Source of the DNA: JADGHE01 sp035716025 | Lineage (GTDB): Bacteria; Pseudomonadota; Alphaproteobacteria; Rhizobiales; Xanthobacteraceae | Assembly (NCBI GenBank): GCA_035716025.1 | Contig: DASTKH010000043.1 | Location: 19,998 to 83,997 of the forward strand | Direction: 5' to 3' | Length of the DNA stretch: 64,000 nt | In this document: one piece after another, positions 1 to 8,616 of the stretch | Layout of the letters: each line of letters starts with the position of its first letter | Position numbering within the stretch: the stretch's first letter is position 1 | Made by a program: the position numbers and the translations under genes | Notes under the pieces: generated by a model | The model's input: the letters and a program-made list of their open reading frames with translations, nothing else | Database searches by the model: none | What the model was told of the DNA's origin: nothing

Positions 1-86
1 CTTAAGGATTGGTTTGCGGACCGGCGGCCGGGCAGCTCCTTAAGGCGAGGAGTCCGCGGTCTCGGGCGGCCGTCCCGGTCAGGGGA

Positions 87-112
87 GGAACATCGCGCGG
101 CCGTCGAACGTT
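87..112 (+). promoter_or_regulatory. Candidate EcfG (general stress sigma factor) promoter
   Basis: GGAAC at 87-91 is followed by a 17-base spacer and CGTT at 109-112. This matches the alphaproteobacterial EcfG consensus (GGAAC, 16-17 bases, CGTT). It lies 50 bases upstream of the PRC-barrel start codon, on the correct strand. PRC-barrel genes are often members of the general stress regulon in this group. The match is seen in the sequence; the regulation is inferred. Confidence 0.7.
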
Positions 113-162
113 GCTTGTCAGAGGAGGCGATTCCTCATCCAGTTTCGAATAGGAGGCCGAAT

Positions 163-711
163 ATGTTGAAGACCCTGCTTGCGACCACTGCCATCACGGG
201 CCTGATGATTTCCGGCGCCTGGGCGCAAGGCGCTCAAAGCCCGGCGCCCACGGCACCGCCCCCGCAAACGGACACCATGCAAAAACCCCCCACGTCCGAC
301 GGCGCGAGCGCGCAGGCGCCCAAGTTCATCGCCTCGCAAGGCAGCGACGAGATGGTCTCGTCGAAGTTCAAGGGGGCCGACGTTCTCGGCCCGAACAACG
401 AGCATATCGGCGATGTTTCCGATCTGCTGTTCACCAAGGAGGGGCAGATCAAGGCCTATATCGTCGGCGTGGGCGGCTTCCTCGGCATCGGAGAGAAGAA
501 CGTCGCCATCGATCCGAGCGCCTTCCAGCCGGCGGCCGACAACAACGATCCGAACGACATGAAGCTTAAGGTGTCGTGGACCAAGGAGCAGCTCAAGGAC
601 GCGCCGGCCTTCGAGTATTACAAGGCGCCCTCTCGCACGACGAGCACAGGCACCGGAACCACGGGTTCGAACACCGGCATGTCGCCGCGGCCGGCCACGC
701 CGGCCCGGTAA
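163..711 (+). CDS. Exported PRC-barrel domain protein
   Basis: Product of 182 residues. The ATG at 163 is chosen because AGGAGG lies 7 bases before it and the protein then begins with a standard signal peptide ending near WAQ (about residue 22). A Pro/Thr/Gln-rich linker follows. A PRC-barrel fold covers about residues 65-125, with the typical pattern of a 'GADVLG...HIGDVSDLL' strand pair and a 'KAYIVGVGGFLGIGEK' turn. The tail is Thr/Gly/Ser rich. PRC-barrels are small beta barrels found in stress and envelope proteins; no reaction is known. A stress sigma promoter lies upstream and a strong terminator downstream, so the gene is probably monocistronic and induced by stress. The periplasmic role is unknown. 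Confidence 0.88.
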   Translation: MLKTLLATTAITGLMISGAWAQGAQSPAPTAPPPQTDTMQKPPTSDGASAQAPKFIASQGSDEMVSSKFKGADVLGPNNEHIGDVSDLLFTKEGQIKAYIVGVGGFLGIGEKNVAIDPSAFQPAADNNDPNDMKLKVSWTKEQLKDAPAFEYYKAPSRTTSTGTGTTGSNTGMSPRPATPAR

Positions 712-732
712 GGCAACGCGCTTCGCCAAGGA

Positions 733-760
733 CCCGGGGCCGCACGGCCCCGGGCTTTCT
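733..760 (+). terminator. Rho-independent terminator after the PRC-barrel gene
   Basis: A perfect G/C-rich inverted repeat (CCCGGGGCCG at 733-742 and CGGCCCCGGG at 745-754) is followed by CTTTCT. It begins 22 bases after the stop codon of the PRC-barrel gene. Confidence 0.8.
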
Positions 761-821
761 GCGTCAGGGCTCCGTCCGCGATCTCATGGGTCGGTAACCG
801 CGGGCCTGTTATCGTCTGCGC

Positions 822-1589
822 ATGACGTTTGCTCCCGACAGCGCGGTCGCAACGGAGATCCGCCTCTCGCCCAATCACGGCCCCCGCCGACTCGGCGACC
901 CCGATCTGCTCGTGCTTCACTACACCGGCATGCCCGATGCCGAAGCGGCGCTGAGGCGTCTTTGCTGCCCCGACAGCGAAGTGTCCGCGCATTATTTCGT
1001 GTTCGAGGATGGGCGCGTGGTCCAGTGCGTTCCCGAAACCCGCCGCGCCTGGCACGCTGGGCTGTCCGTCTGGGAAGGCGCAACCGACGTCAACTCCCGT
1101 TCGATCGGCATCGAGATTGCCAATCCGGGCCACGACTACGGCTATCCCGATTTCCCGCCCCGGCAGATCGCCGCGGTCATCGCCCTGTGCGGCGATATCA
1201 TCGGACGGCGCGCCATCGCCGCCCGCCACGTGCTCGCGCATTCCGACGTCGCGCCCGGACGCAAGCAGGACCCGGGCGAGAAATTTCCCTGGCACATCCT
1301 CCACAAGGCCGGCATCGGATTGTGGGTGACCCCGGCCCCGCTGGGCCGGCCGGGTTCGGCTCTGAAGCAGGGCAGCCGGGGACCCGCAGTGCGTCGGCTG
1401 CAAGCAGGACTGCGGCGGTTTGGCTACGGTCTCGACGTTACCGGCACCTTCGATGCCGCGACCGAGCAGGTGGTCCGGGCCTTCCAGCGTCATTTCCGGC
1501 CGGCGCGCGTCAATGGGGTGGCGGATCCATCCACGCGAGACACGCTCGCGGCCCTGCTGAAGGCCGGCAAGCTGGATCCGTTTCTGTGA
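822..1589 (+). CDS. N-acetylmuramoyl-L-alanine amidase with peptidoglycan-binding domain
   Basis: Product of 255 residues. The amidase_2 (AmpD/AmiD) fold covers about residues 12-165. The expected zinc ligands are visible: H33 in 'LHYTG', H140 in 'LAHSDVAPG' and D150 in 'KQDPGEKF'. A PG_binding_1 repeat follows (about 185-250, 'GPAVRRLQAGLRRFGY'). The family cleaves the amide bond between MurNAc and the stem peptide. No signal peptide or lipobox is visible, so the enzyme may act in the cytoplasm on recycled anhydro-muropeptides like AmpD, although a C-terminal wall-binding domain is more usual in periplasmic AmiD-like enzymes. The neighbour downstream is another peptidoglycan hydrolase. Confidence 0.9.
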   Translation: MTFAPDSAVATEIRLSPNHGPRRLGDPDLLVLHYTGMPDAEAALRRLCCPDSEVSAHYFVFEDGRVVQCVPETRRAWHAGLSVWEGATDVNSRSIGIEIANPGHDYGYPDFPPRQIAAVIALCGDIIGRRAIAARHVLAHSDVAPGRKQDPGEKFPWHILHKAGIGLWVTPAPLGRPGSALKQGSRGPAVRRLQAGLRRFGYGLDVTGTFDAATEQVVRAFQRHFRPARVNGVADPSTRDTLAALLKAGKLDPFL

Positions 1590-1685
1590 CATCGAAGACA
1601 CAGTCGCCCGAAAAAATTCCCTTTCATCGCCTGTTAGGGTTAAACGAGCCGCAGTTGCGCCCGATTCCCGCGCGCTCCTGCGTGG

Positions 1686-2651
1686 ATGGACGCACCGCGA
1701 CCGGACATCCCGTCCCTTCCCGCGCGGAAAGGCGCGGCGATCTGGCTTCTTCTGGCTGCTTGCGGGCCGCTCGTTGCGGGTTGCGGGCCGGCGGAGCCGC
1801 GCGCGCGAGAGGCAGCGCCCGGCTCCGAACCTCAGACAATCATCTCCAAGCAAAGGGTGCACGAGCCGTTCGCACCCATGGGCGCCACATTTGCCGAGCG
1901 GCTCGCGCCCCTCAATGCGGGCGTCTTCGCCGATCGGTTTCCTCCCCTGCCGCTCGCGGGCGAACCGCAGGAACCGGTGTCCGTGCTGGCATACGCGGCA
2001 CCGATCCCAAGCCCTTCGGGTGCCGTCCGCGCGGAAGCGCCCTTTGCTTTCGGCCTGCGGGGCACCGCGAGCCCACAGCCGACGATCTCCGCCGAGAACC
2101 CGCCTCTGCCGCGGCCCGCGCCGGCCCACCGCGGGACGCCGACCCGATCCGTCGCCGTTGAAGGCGCAACACGGCTCGCTTCGCTCGATCCCGCGATAGT
2201 CATTTCGGGCTCTCCGGAATCGCCTGACCGCGCCGGCAGCGAGGATGAAATTCCTGCGCTGGTGACGGCGAGCGCACGCAAACACGGCGTTCCTGTCGGT
2301 CTCGCCCACGCCGTCATCAAGGTCGAGTCGAACTACAGGCCCAACGCGGTCGGCAAGGGCGCGACCATGGGCCTTATGCAGATCAAATACGCGACGGCTC
2401 GCGGAATCGGTTTCACCGGGAAGCCGAAGGATCTGCTCGATCCTGCGACCAATCTGGAATGGGGAATGCGCTACCTCGCGGAGGCGCACAGGCTTGCGAA
2501 GGGCAATCTCTGCGGTACCATTCTGCGTTATCAGAGCGGTCATTATGCGGGGCGGATGACCCGCGCGGCGCTGCTCTATTGCGGCAAGGTTCGCCGCCTG
2601 CTCGCGGAGTTCGAGAAGAGCCGGACCGCCGACGCCTCGAACCGGCAATAG
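1686..2651 (+). CDS. Lytic transglycosylase (SLT domain), probable lipoprotein
   Basis: Product of 321 residues. The N-terminus has a hydrophobic stretch followed by a lipobox-like 'LVAGC', suggesting a lipoprotein anchor. A long Pro/Ala-rich, low-complexity region runs to about residue 190. The C-terminal Slt fold carries the catalytic glutamate E214 in 'KVESNY', the 'MGLMQI' motif and the 'NLEWGMRYL' helix. The family cleaves the MurNAc-GlcNAc bond and forms 1,6-anhydroMurNAc. It follows the amidase gene by 96 bases, so the two may work on the same wall material. The ATG at 1686 is the first in-frame start that retains the signal sequence. Confidence 0.9.
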   Translation: MDAPRPDIPSLPARKGAAIWLLLAACGPLVAGCGPAEPRAREAAPGSEPQTIISKQRVHEPFAPMGATFAERLAPLNAGVFADRFPPLPLAGEPQEPVSVLAYAAPIPSPSGAVRAEAPFAFGLRGTASPQPTISAENPPLPRPAPAHRGTPTRSVAVEGATRLASLDPAIVISGSPESPDRAGSEDEIPALVTASARKHGVPVGLAHAVIKVESNYRPNAVGKGATMGLMQIKYATARGIGFTGKPKDLLDPATNLEWGMRYLAEAHRLAKGNLCGTILRYQSGHYAGRMTRAALLYCGKVRRLLAEFEKSRTADASNRQ

Positions 2652-2663
2652 CCGGCGAGGCCC

Positions 2664-2696
2664 TTGACGGACGCGCGCGTCGTCCCCACAGCTTAG
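2664..2696 (+). promoter_or_regulatory. Possible promoter of rnpB
   Basis: TTGACG at 2664-2669 resembles a -35 box and lies about 39 bases before the first paired base of the RNase P RNA. The -10 is poor: GCTTAG or a nearby hexamer at about 2690-2696, with a spacer slightly longer than ideal. Position supports it more than sequence does. Confidence 0.4.
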
Positions 2697-2702
2697 GCAG
2701 CG

Positions 2703-3107
2703 TCAGTCGGCCGGACGGCCGCCGCGGCAGGTGCCGAAAGGCCGCCGGGGAGGAAAGTCCGGGCTCCTCGGACATGCGGTGCCGGATAACGTCCGGCGGG
2801 GGCAACCCCAGGGAAAGTGCCACAGAGATCAGACCGCCCCCTGCGCCGACCGGCGCAGGACGGCAAGGGTGAAACGGTGCGGTAAGAGCGCACCGCGCCC
2901 CCGGCAACGGGGGCGGCACGGCAAACCCCACCGGGAGCAAGACCGAATAGGGACGGCACGAGCCGAAAGGCTCGGGATCCCGTGTCCGGATTCGCCGTCC
3001 GGGTAGGTTGCTGGAGACGCCGGGCAATCGGCGTCCTAGAGGAATGGCCGTCACGCGCGGCGCTTCATGCGTCGCGCCGTACAGAACCCGGCTTATAGGC
3101 CGGCTGA
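2703..3107 (+). ncRNA. rnpB: RNase P RNA (class A)
   Basis: This is the catalytic RNA of RNase P, which matures tRNA 5' ends. Two signature blocks are present: GAGGAAAGTCCGGGCTCC near 2751-2768, and AGGGAAAGTGCCACAGA near 2811-2827. The 3' third contains 'GGTAGGTTGCTGGAG' and the closing 'TAGAGGAATGGCCGTC' segment, and the 3' end reads ACAGAACCCGGCTTATAGGCC. P1 pairs CAGTCGGCC at the 5' end with GGCCGGCTG at the 3' end; this sets the ends to within a few bases. No protein gene overlaps it. A terminator hairpin follows. Confidence 0.95.
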
Positions 3108-3120
3108 TGCGCCCGCATGA

Positions 3121-3161
3121 GAGGCGTCCCGCGGAAAGCCACGCGGGACGCCTCGCCATTT
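3121..3161 (+). terminator. Terminator after rnpB
   Basis: A perfect 13-bp stem, GAGGCGTCCCGCG at 3121-3133 and CGCGGGACGCCTC at 3142-3154, has an 8-base loop. Only a weak T-rich tail (GCCATTTCT) follows. It begins 14 bases after the RNase P RNA. Confidence 0.8.
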
Positions 3162-3264
3162 CTGCGGCCCTGCGAGACGGCGAGACCCGCGCCTTGCGGC
3201 GAACCGGCGATTGCAATTTCGCTTGGGGAGAGAGGCCGCACCGGTTTAGGGTCGCGCGACCCAC

Positions 3265-4218
3265 ATGCCTGCCCGCCCGCGCGAATCCCTCGGCCTCTTT
3301 CTCGGCTTCGTCGGCATGGTGTGCTTCGCCGGCACGCTGCCGGCGACCCGCGTCGCCATCCCCTATCTCGACGCCTGGTTCCTGACCGTCGGGCGCGCAG
3401 CCATCGCGGGCGTTCTCGCCCTCGTCCCGTTGCTCCTGCTCAAGCGCCGGATTCCGGCGCGCCGATACTGGGGGGAGATCGCGATTGCGGGCGTTCTGCT
3501 GATCTACGGCTTTCCGTTCTTCACGGCGCTCGCGATGATGTCCGTGCCGGTGGCGCACGGCGGCGTCGTTCTCGGGATCCTGCCGCTTGCGACCACGCTC
3601 GCCGCGACCCTGGTCGCCGGCGAACGCGCAAGCCTCGGTTTCTGGCTGGCCGGCGTGGCAGGCGGCGCGATCGTCGTGGCCTTCGCCCTGCGCCACGGCG
3701 CGGGCGGCCTCGCGCTCGGCGATTTCTGGCTCCTCGGTGCGATCCTCTCGGCGGCCTTCGGCTACACTTATGCCGGCAAGCTCTCCGGCGACATGCCGGC
3801 CTGGGAGGTGAATGCCTGGCAGCTCGTGCTGTCGCTGCCGCTCGCACTTCCCGCCATGCTCTGGCTTTGGCCCCCGGACGCGGCGGCGGCGCCGTGGCCG
3901 GCCTGGACGGCCCTCGCCTATGTGGCCGTCATGGTGCAGCTTCTCGGCTTCTTCTTCTGGAACGCGGGTCTCGCGATGGGGGGAATCGCCCGGGTCGGAC
4001 AGCTGCAGCTGTTGCAGCCCTTCGTGATTCTGCTCATGGGCGCAGCCGTGAACGACGAGCCGCTCGCGCTCGAAACCTTCGGCTTTGCGGCGGCCGTCGT
4101 GGCGACCGTGATCGTGGGACGCCGCATGCGCGTCGAGAGAAGATCGCAGCGCGTCAGCAGCTCCGATCCGGCAGGCAGTACCGGCCGGGAATCGGATGCA
4201 GCGCAAAGTCTCCCATGA
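3265..4218 (+). CDS. EamA-family (DMT) transporter
   Basis: Product of 317 residues with about ten hydrophobic segments arranged as two EamA repeats (about 12-145 and 155-290). The first helix has 'FVGMVCFAGTLPATRVAI', typical of drug/metabolite exporters of the EamA type. The substrate cannot be read from sequence; relatives export amino acids or other metabolites. The last 65 bases overlap the 3' end of the convergent pdeM-like gene, and the tail from about residue 295 is hydrophilic and poorly constrained. There is no clear partner gene. Confidence 0.88.
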   Translation: MPARPRESLGLFLGFVGMVCFAGTLPATRVAIPYLDAWFLTVGRAAIAGVLALVPLLLLKRRIPARRYWGEIAIAGVLLIYGFPFFTALAMMSVPVAHGGVVLGILPLATTLAATLVAGERASLGFWLAGVAGGAIVVAFALRHGAGGLALGDFWLLGAILSAAFGYTYAGKLSGDMPAWEVNAWQLVLSLPLALPAMLWLWPPDAAAAPWPAWTALAYVAVMVQLLGFFFWNAGLAMGGIARVGQLQLLQPFVILLMGAAVNDEPLALETFGFAAAVVATVIVGRRMRVERRSQRVSSSDPAGSTGRESDAAQSLP

Positions 4219-4918
4219 CATGCGCCGTAAAGGCGCCGCCGAACAACGACTCGAACGCCCTATGCCGGACATTGAGGCCTCCGGCATAGGCGCCGAAGGC
4301 CGGCATCACCACACGGCTTTCATCGGCGACGAAACAGCGGCGGCGCAGTCCTCGCCCGCCAATGGCCACCACCGCGACGGGATGCCAATGCCCGCTGATC
4401 TCCCCTCGCGCGTCGGCCTCGGCGCGGTGACGAAACGTGATCGGCCCGATCCGCAGCTCGGGGAGCCAATGGCCGGCGACGCCCGCGGGCGGCCCCGGAT
4501 CGTGATTGCCGGCGATCCAGATCCAGTCGCGCCCGCTCTGGAGCGCGGCGAGCGCCTGGCGATCCGCAAGACCGAGGCGCGCCGCCCCGAACGGGTCGTG
4601 GAAACTGTCGCCGAGCGCCACGACGGTTCGCGGCGCATAGGCCGCGACGAGTCGCTGCAGGCGCGCGAGCGTATCGCCCGTATCGTAGGGCGGAAGCAGC
4701 GCGCCGCGGGCCGCGAAGCTCGATCCCTTCTCGAGGTGAAGGTCGGAGACGGCAAGCAGCCGTTCGTCCGGCCAATAGAGGGCACCCGCAACGTCGGTCT
4801 CGAAGGCCTCACCGGCAATGAGGATAGGCGGGCTGCCGTTATGAAAGCGTGCCGACCGGCCGGGCGCCGCGCCGATTGCGCCTCCGCCGTCTTGCGACTG
4901 TTCCGCGCGCGCGGTCAC
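4154..4918 (-). CDS. pdeM: Ligase-associated metallophosphoesterase PdeM
   Basis: Product of 254 residues of the calcineurin-like fold. Metal-binding motifs appear in order: 'SDLHLEKGS', 'LGDSFHD', 'AGNHDPG' and 'GHWHP'. This subfamily (ligase-associated DNA damage response endonuclease PdeM) is encoded with a DEXH helicase, a beta-CASP exonuclease and an ATP-dependent DNA ligase, as here. The start is GTG at 4918; it shares GTGA with the stop codon of the helicase gene, so the two are translationally coupled. The true substrate is not established for the family; a nuclease or phosphodiesterase role in DNA end processing is inferred. Confidence 0.9.
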   Translation of the reverse strand: MTARAEQSQDGGGAIGAAPGRSARFHNGSPPILIAGEAFETDVAGALYWPDERLLAVSDLHLEKGSSFAARGALLPPYDTGDTLARLQRLVAAYAPRTVVALGDSFHDPFGAARLGLADRQALAALQSGRDWIWIAGNHDPGPPAGVAGHWLPELRIGPITFRHRAEADARGEISGHWHPVAVVAIGGRGLRRRCFVADESRVVMPAFGAYAGGLNVRHRAFESLFGGAFTAHVMGDFALHPIPGRYCLPDRSC

Positions 4919-7497
4919 CCCATGGCCTCCTTCACAAGCCGCTCCGCCGCTTCGGCGAGGAACGCATCGGCCGCTTCCCCGTAGACCGGCTCCCTGCCGA
5001 TTTCCAGCAGCACCGGCACGGCGAGGGGCGAAACGCGGTCGAGCGATTTATGGATGATTCGCCCGCGAATGCGCGAGAGCATTTCGCCGAGCCGGCGGAT
5101 GTCGAGAAGGCCCGAAGCGGCATCCGCCGCAGCCGCGCGCAGCAGCACATGGTCCGGCTGATGGCGGCGCAGGACGTCATAGACGAGATCCGTCGAGACC
5201 GTCATTTGCCGGCGCGTCTTCTCCTGCCCCGGAAAGCGGCGCTCGATCAAGCCCGCGATGATGGCGCAAGTGCGGAACGTGCGCTTCATGAGAGCGGATT
5301 CCTGAAGCCAGGCATCGAGATCGTCGCCGAGCATGTCCTCATCGAACAAAGCGTCGAGCGAAAGCGCCCCTTGCGCGAGCGCCGCCGAAAGATCGCCGGC
5401 GCCCCAGACGGCCAACGCATATTCGTTGGCCACGAAACCGTGCGGCCGCAGGCCCGCCCGTTCGAGCCGCCGGGTCAGCAGCATGCCGAGGGTCTGATGG
5501 GCGAGCCGGCCTTCGAACGGATAGCAAATGAGGTAAGACCGCGCCGCGCGCGGAAAGGTTTCGACGAGCAGGTTGCCGGCGGGCGGGACGCGCGAGCGCA
5601 GGCGCTGAATTTCCAGCCATTCGCGCACCGGCTCGGGCAGCGCGGGCCAGCGGGCGGGATCCGCGAGAATGCCGCGCACCCGCTCCGCGAGATAAGTGGA
5701 GAGCGGAAACTTGCCGCCTTCATAGGAGGGAACCTTCGGCTCCGGGGCGCTGGTCCGCGACACATAGGCTTCATCCTCGACCAGCGCCTCGTAGCGCAGC
5801 ACTTCCCCGGCGAACACGAACGTATCGCCAGGCATCAGCGTTTCGATGAAATATTCCTCGATCTGCCCGAGGAGACGCCCCCCGCGCGCGACCCGCCCGG
5901 CAGGTCCGTCGCGGGGCCCGCGCGAACGCACGAGGCGCACCTTCAGCATGTCGGCTTCGACAATCGTTCCGACATTGAGCCGGTAGCGCTGCGCGACGGC
6001 CGGATTGGCCACGCGCCAGCGGCCATCCTTGTTCTGCCGAATCTTTGCGAAGCGGTCGTAGCTCTTGAGCGCGTAGCCGCCGGTTGCCACGAAATCCAGA
6101 ACCGCATCGAAGTCCGCCCGAGATAGCCCGGCATAGGGCGCAGCCGTGCGGACTTCGGCGTAAAGCGCGTCGGCCTGGAACGGCGCGCCGCAGGCGCAGC
6201 CGAGAATGTGTTGCGCGAGCACGTCGAGCGCGCCGGCGCGCAGCGGCGGGGTGTCCTGCGCATCCTCGGCAACCGCCTCGATCGCGGCGCGGCATTCCAG
6301 AACCTCGAACCGGTTGGCCGGAACGAGAACGCCGCGCGACGGCTCGTCGAGGCGATGATTGGCGCGGCCGATCCGCTGCAGGAGGCGCGACGAGCCCTTC
6401 GGCGCGCCGACGTTGACGACGAGATCGATGTCGCCCCAATCGACGCCGAGATCGAGCGAAGATGTGCATACGACGGCCCGCAGGCGGCCGGCCGCCATCG
6501 CGTCCTCCACCTTGCGGCGCTGCGCGACGTCGAGCGAGCCGTGATGCAGCGCGATCGCAAGCCCGTCCTCATTGATGCGCCAGAGTTCCTGGAACAGCAT
6601 CTCGGCCTGGCTGCGCGTGTTCACGAAGACGAGTGCGGTCCGGCTCTGCCGGATGAGGTCGTAGATTTCCGGCAAAGCGTGCCGCGCCGAATGCCCTGCC
6701 CAGGGCAGGTGTTCGGCCGTTTCGAGCATCGTCACCTCGGGACGTGCGCCGCCCTCCGCCACCACGAGGTCGGCGGCCCGCCGGCCTCCCGTCGGCTGCG
6801 GAACGAGAAAGCGGCACAGCTCTTCCGGTTCGGCAACGGTCGCCGACAGCCCGATGGCGGCAAGATGCGGCGCCAGCGCATAGAGCCGCGCCAGCCCGAG
6901 CGCGAGCAGATCCCCCCGCTTGGAAACGACGAGCGAATGCAGCTCGTCGAAAATCACGCGACGCAACGAGCCGAAGAGATGCGGCGCGTCCGCCGACGCA
7001 AGCAGGAGCGCGAGCTGTTCGGGCGTCGTGAGCAGAATGTCCGGCGGGTGGCGGCGCTGGCGCTGACGACGGGAAGCGGGCGTATCGCCCGTGCGCGTCT
7101 CGAGCCGCACCGGCAGCTCCATCTCGGCGACGGGCCGCTCCAGATTGCGGGCAATGTCGATCGTAAGCGCCTTGAGGGGGGAAATGTACAGCGTATGAAG
7201 CCCCCCGCCGTGCGGCACCGTCCCGCCTGATCCCGCAGCCGAGAGCCTTGTGGGAAGAGACCGCGCCCCGCGATGGCTCTCGGCCGCCTCTGCAATCTCT
7301 ACCAGGGTCGGCAGAAAGCCGGCGAGCGTCTTGCCGGCGCCCGTGGGGGCGATGAGCAGGACCGAGCGGTTCGCCCGTGCCCGCGAAAGCAGTTCGAGCT
7401 GGTGCGCGCGCGGGCTCCAGCCACGCGCGGCGAACCAACTGCGAAAGCGTTCCGGCAGAGGCTCGGCTGCCGGGCCGGGCTCTTCGAGGACACTCAC
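4915..7497 (-). CDS. Ligase-associated DEXH-box DNA helicase (Lhr-like)
   Basis: Product of 860 residues. The superfamily 2 helicase core has Walker A 'APTGAGKT' at about 50-57, a DEXH box 'FDELH', and motif VI 'QRIGRANHR' in the second RecA domain. The Lhr-type winged-helix and DEAD-associated regions follow, giving the length usual for the bacterial ligase-associated Lhr branch. It would act as an ATP-dependent 3'-5' translocase on DNA. The start is GTG at 7497 with AGGAG very close before it, so a slightly later start is possible. It is transcribed divergently from the exonuclease and ligase genes and coupled to pdeM. Confidence 0.93.
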   Translation of the reverse strand: MSVLEEPGPAAEPLPERFRSWFAARGWSPRAHQLELLSRARANRSVLLIAPTGAGKTLAGFLPTLVEIAEAAESHRGARSLPTRLSAAGSGGTVPHGGGLHTLYISPLKALTIDIARNLERPVAEMELPVRLETRTGDTPASRRQRQRRHPPDILLTTPEQLALLLASADAPHLFGSLRRVIFDELHSLVVSKRGDLLALGLARLYALAPHLAAIGLSATVAEPEELCRFLVPQPTGGRRAADLVVAEGGARPEVTMLETAEHLPWAGHSARHALPEIYDLIRQSRTALVFVNTRSQAEMLFQELWRINEDGLAIALHHGSLDVAQRRKVEDAMAAGRLRAVVCTSSLDLGVDWGDIDLVVNVGAPKGSSRLLQRIGRANHRLDEPSRGVLVPANRFEVLECRAAIEAVAEDAQDTPPLRAGALDVLAQHILGCACGAPFQADALYAEVRTAAPYAGLSRADFDAVLDFVATGGYALKSYDRFAKIRQNKDGRWRVANPAVAQRYRLNVGTIVEADMLKVRLVRSRGPRDGPAGRVARGGRLLGQIEEYFIETLMPGDTFVFAGEVLRYEALVEDEAYVSRTSAPEPKVPSYEGGKFPLSTYLAERVRGILADPARWPALPEPVREWLEIQRLRSRVPPAGNLLVETFPRAARSYLICYPFEGRLAHQTLGMLLTRRLERAGLRPHGFVANEYALAVWGAGDLSAALAQGALSLDALFDEDMLGDDLDAWLQESALMKRTFRTCAIIAGLIERRFPGQEKTRRQMTVSTDLVYDVLRRHQPDHVLLRAAAADAASGLLDIRRLGEMLSRIRGRIIHKSLDRVSPLAVPVLLEIGREPVYGEAADAFLAEAAERLVKEAMG

Positions 7498-7584
7498 GCT
7501 CCTGAGCTAGCATCCGCGGCGTTCCGCCGCCACCAAGCCGGCTGGCCGCTCGAAGAGGGCACCGATCGTGCTTATCTCGGGGTC

Positions 7585-8616
7585 ATGCGGCCGGAAGACC
7601 TCCTGTGTCCGACCCCGCACGGCCTATGCTGCCGCCCGGGGGATTTCTACATCGACCCGCTGCGTCCGGTGGCGCGCGCCCTGATTACGCACGGCCACTC
7701 GGACCACGCTCGCGCCGGCCATGACGCCGTTCTGGCGACCCAGGAAACGCTCGACATCATGCGTCTGCGCTGCGGAGCAGATTGCGCCGGCACGATGCAG
7801 GCGGTCCGCTACGGCGAAGCCGTTAGGATCAACGGTGTCGAAGTTTCCTTCCATCCCGCCGGGCACATTCTCGGCTCGGCGCAGATCGCCATCACGTGGA
7901 ACGGCCTGCGGATCGTGGTCTCGGGCGACTACAAGATCGCGCGAGACCCGACTTGCCTTCCCTTTTCACCGATTCCCTGCGACGTGTTCGTCACAGAGGC
8001 GACCTTCGGTCTGCCGGTCTTCCGGTTCGGCGAACCTACCCACGAAATCCGCAAGCTTCTGGACTCCGTCGCGCTCTTTCCCGAACGCGCGCATCTGATC
8101 GGCAGCTACCCGCTCGGGAAAGCGCAGCGCATGATCGCGCTCCTGCGCGCCGCCGGCTACGACCGGCCAATCTACCTGCATGGGGCGATGGAACGGCTCT
8201 GCGCCTATTATGCCGGTCGCGGGGTGAATCTCGGGGACCTCCGGCCGGCGCGAGAGGCGGACAAAGCGGCGCTTGCCGGCGCGATGGCGATCTGCCCACC
8301 CTCTGCCCTGCATGAAATGTGGACCCGGCGCTTCCCGGACCCCGTGAACGCCTTTGCCTCCGGCTGGATGCGCGTGCGCGCACGGGCACGCCAGCGGAGC
8401 GTGGAATTGCCGCTCGTCGTCTCCGACCATGCGGATTGGGACGGTCTCACCACGACCATTCGGGCGACCGGCGCAGCGGAGGTCTGGGTGACGCACGGCG
8501 AGGAGGACGCCCTGGTGCACTGGTGCGGCACGCAGGGTCTCAAGGCCCGCCCGCTGCGGCTCGTCGGCTACGGCGAGGAGGAAGAGAGCGAGCCTGCACC
8601 CGAGACTTCGGCATGA
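7585..8616 (+). CDS. Ligase-associated DNA exonuclease (beta-CASP fold)
   Basis: Product of 343 residues with a metallo-beta-lactamase/beta-CASP fold related to SNM1 and CPSF73 nucleases. The metal-binding motif is H36-G-H38-S-D40-H41, and later histidines lie in 'HPAGHILGSAQI' and 'SDHADW'. The family is annotated as ligase-associated DNA damage response exonuclease. An upstream extension is open in frame, but the ATG at 7585 gives the standard N-terminus 'MRPEDLLCPTPHGLCC'. Its stop overlaps the ligase start (ATGA), so exonuclease and ligase are translationally coupled. Confidence 0.93.
   Translation: MRPEDLLCPTPHGLCCRPGDFYIDPLRPVARALITHGHSDHARAGHDAVLATQETLDIMRLRCGADCAGTMQAVRYGEAVRINGVEVSFHPAGHILGSAQIAITWNGLRIVVSGDYKIARDPTCLPFSPIPCDVFVTEATFGLPVFRFGEPTHEIRKLLDSVALFPERAHLIGSYPLGKAQRMIALLRAAGYDRPIYLHGAMERLCAYYAGRGVNLGDLRPAREADKAALAGAMAICPPSALHEMWTRRFPDPVNAFASGWMRVRARARQRSVELPLVVSDHADWDGLTTTIRATGAAEVWVTHGEEDALVHWCGTQGLKARPLRLVGYGEEEESEPAPETSA

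Noticed and set aside
1..45. CTTAAGG near 1-7 and CCTTAAG at 38-44 as a regulatory inverted repeat
   Set aside because: The motif is short and self-palindromic, and the left copy is cut by the window edge; too little to support a site.
618..2648. Minus-strand open frame of 676 codons across the amidase and SLT genes
   Set aside because: Antisense of two recognised peptidoglycan hydrolase genes; no domain.
2413..4287. Minus-strand open frame of 624 codons across rnpB and the EamA gene
   Set aside because: It runs antisense through the RNase P RNA and a clear transporter gene, so it cannot be a normal protein gene.
7498..7584. A LexA (SOS) box in the divergent repair promoter region
   Set aside because: No GTTC-N7-GTTC direct repeat is present; only a single GTTC occurs.
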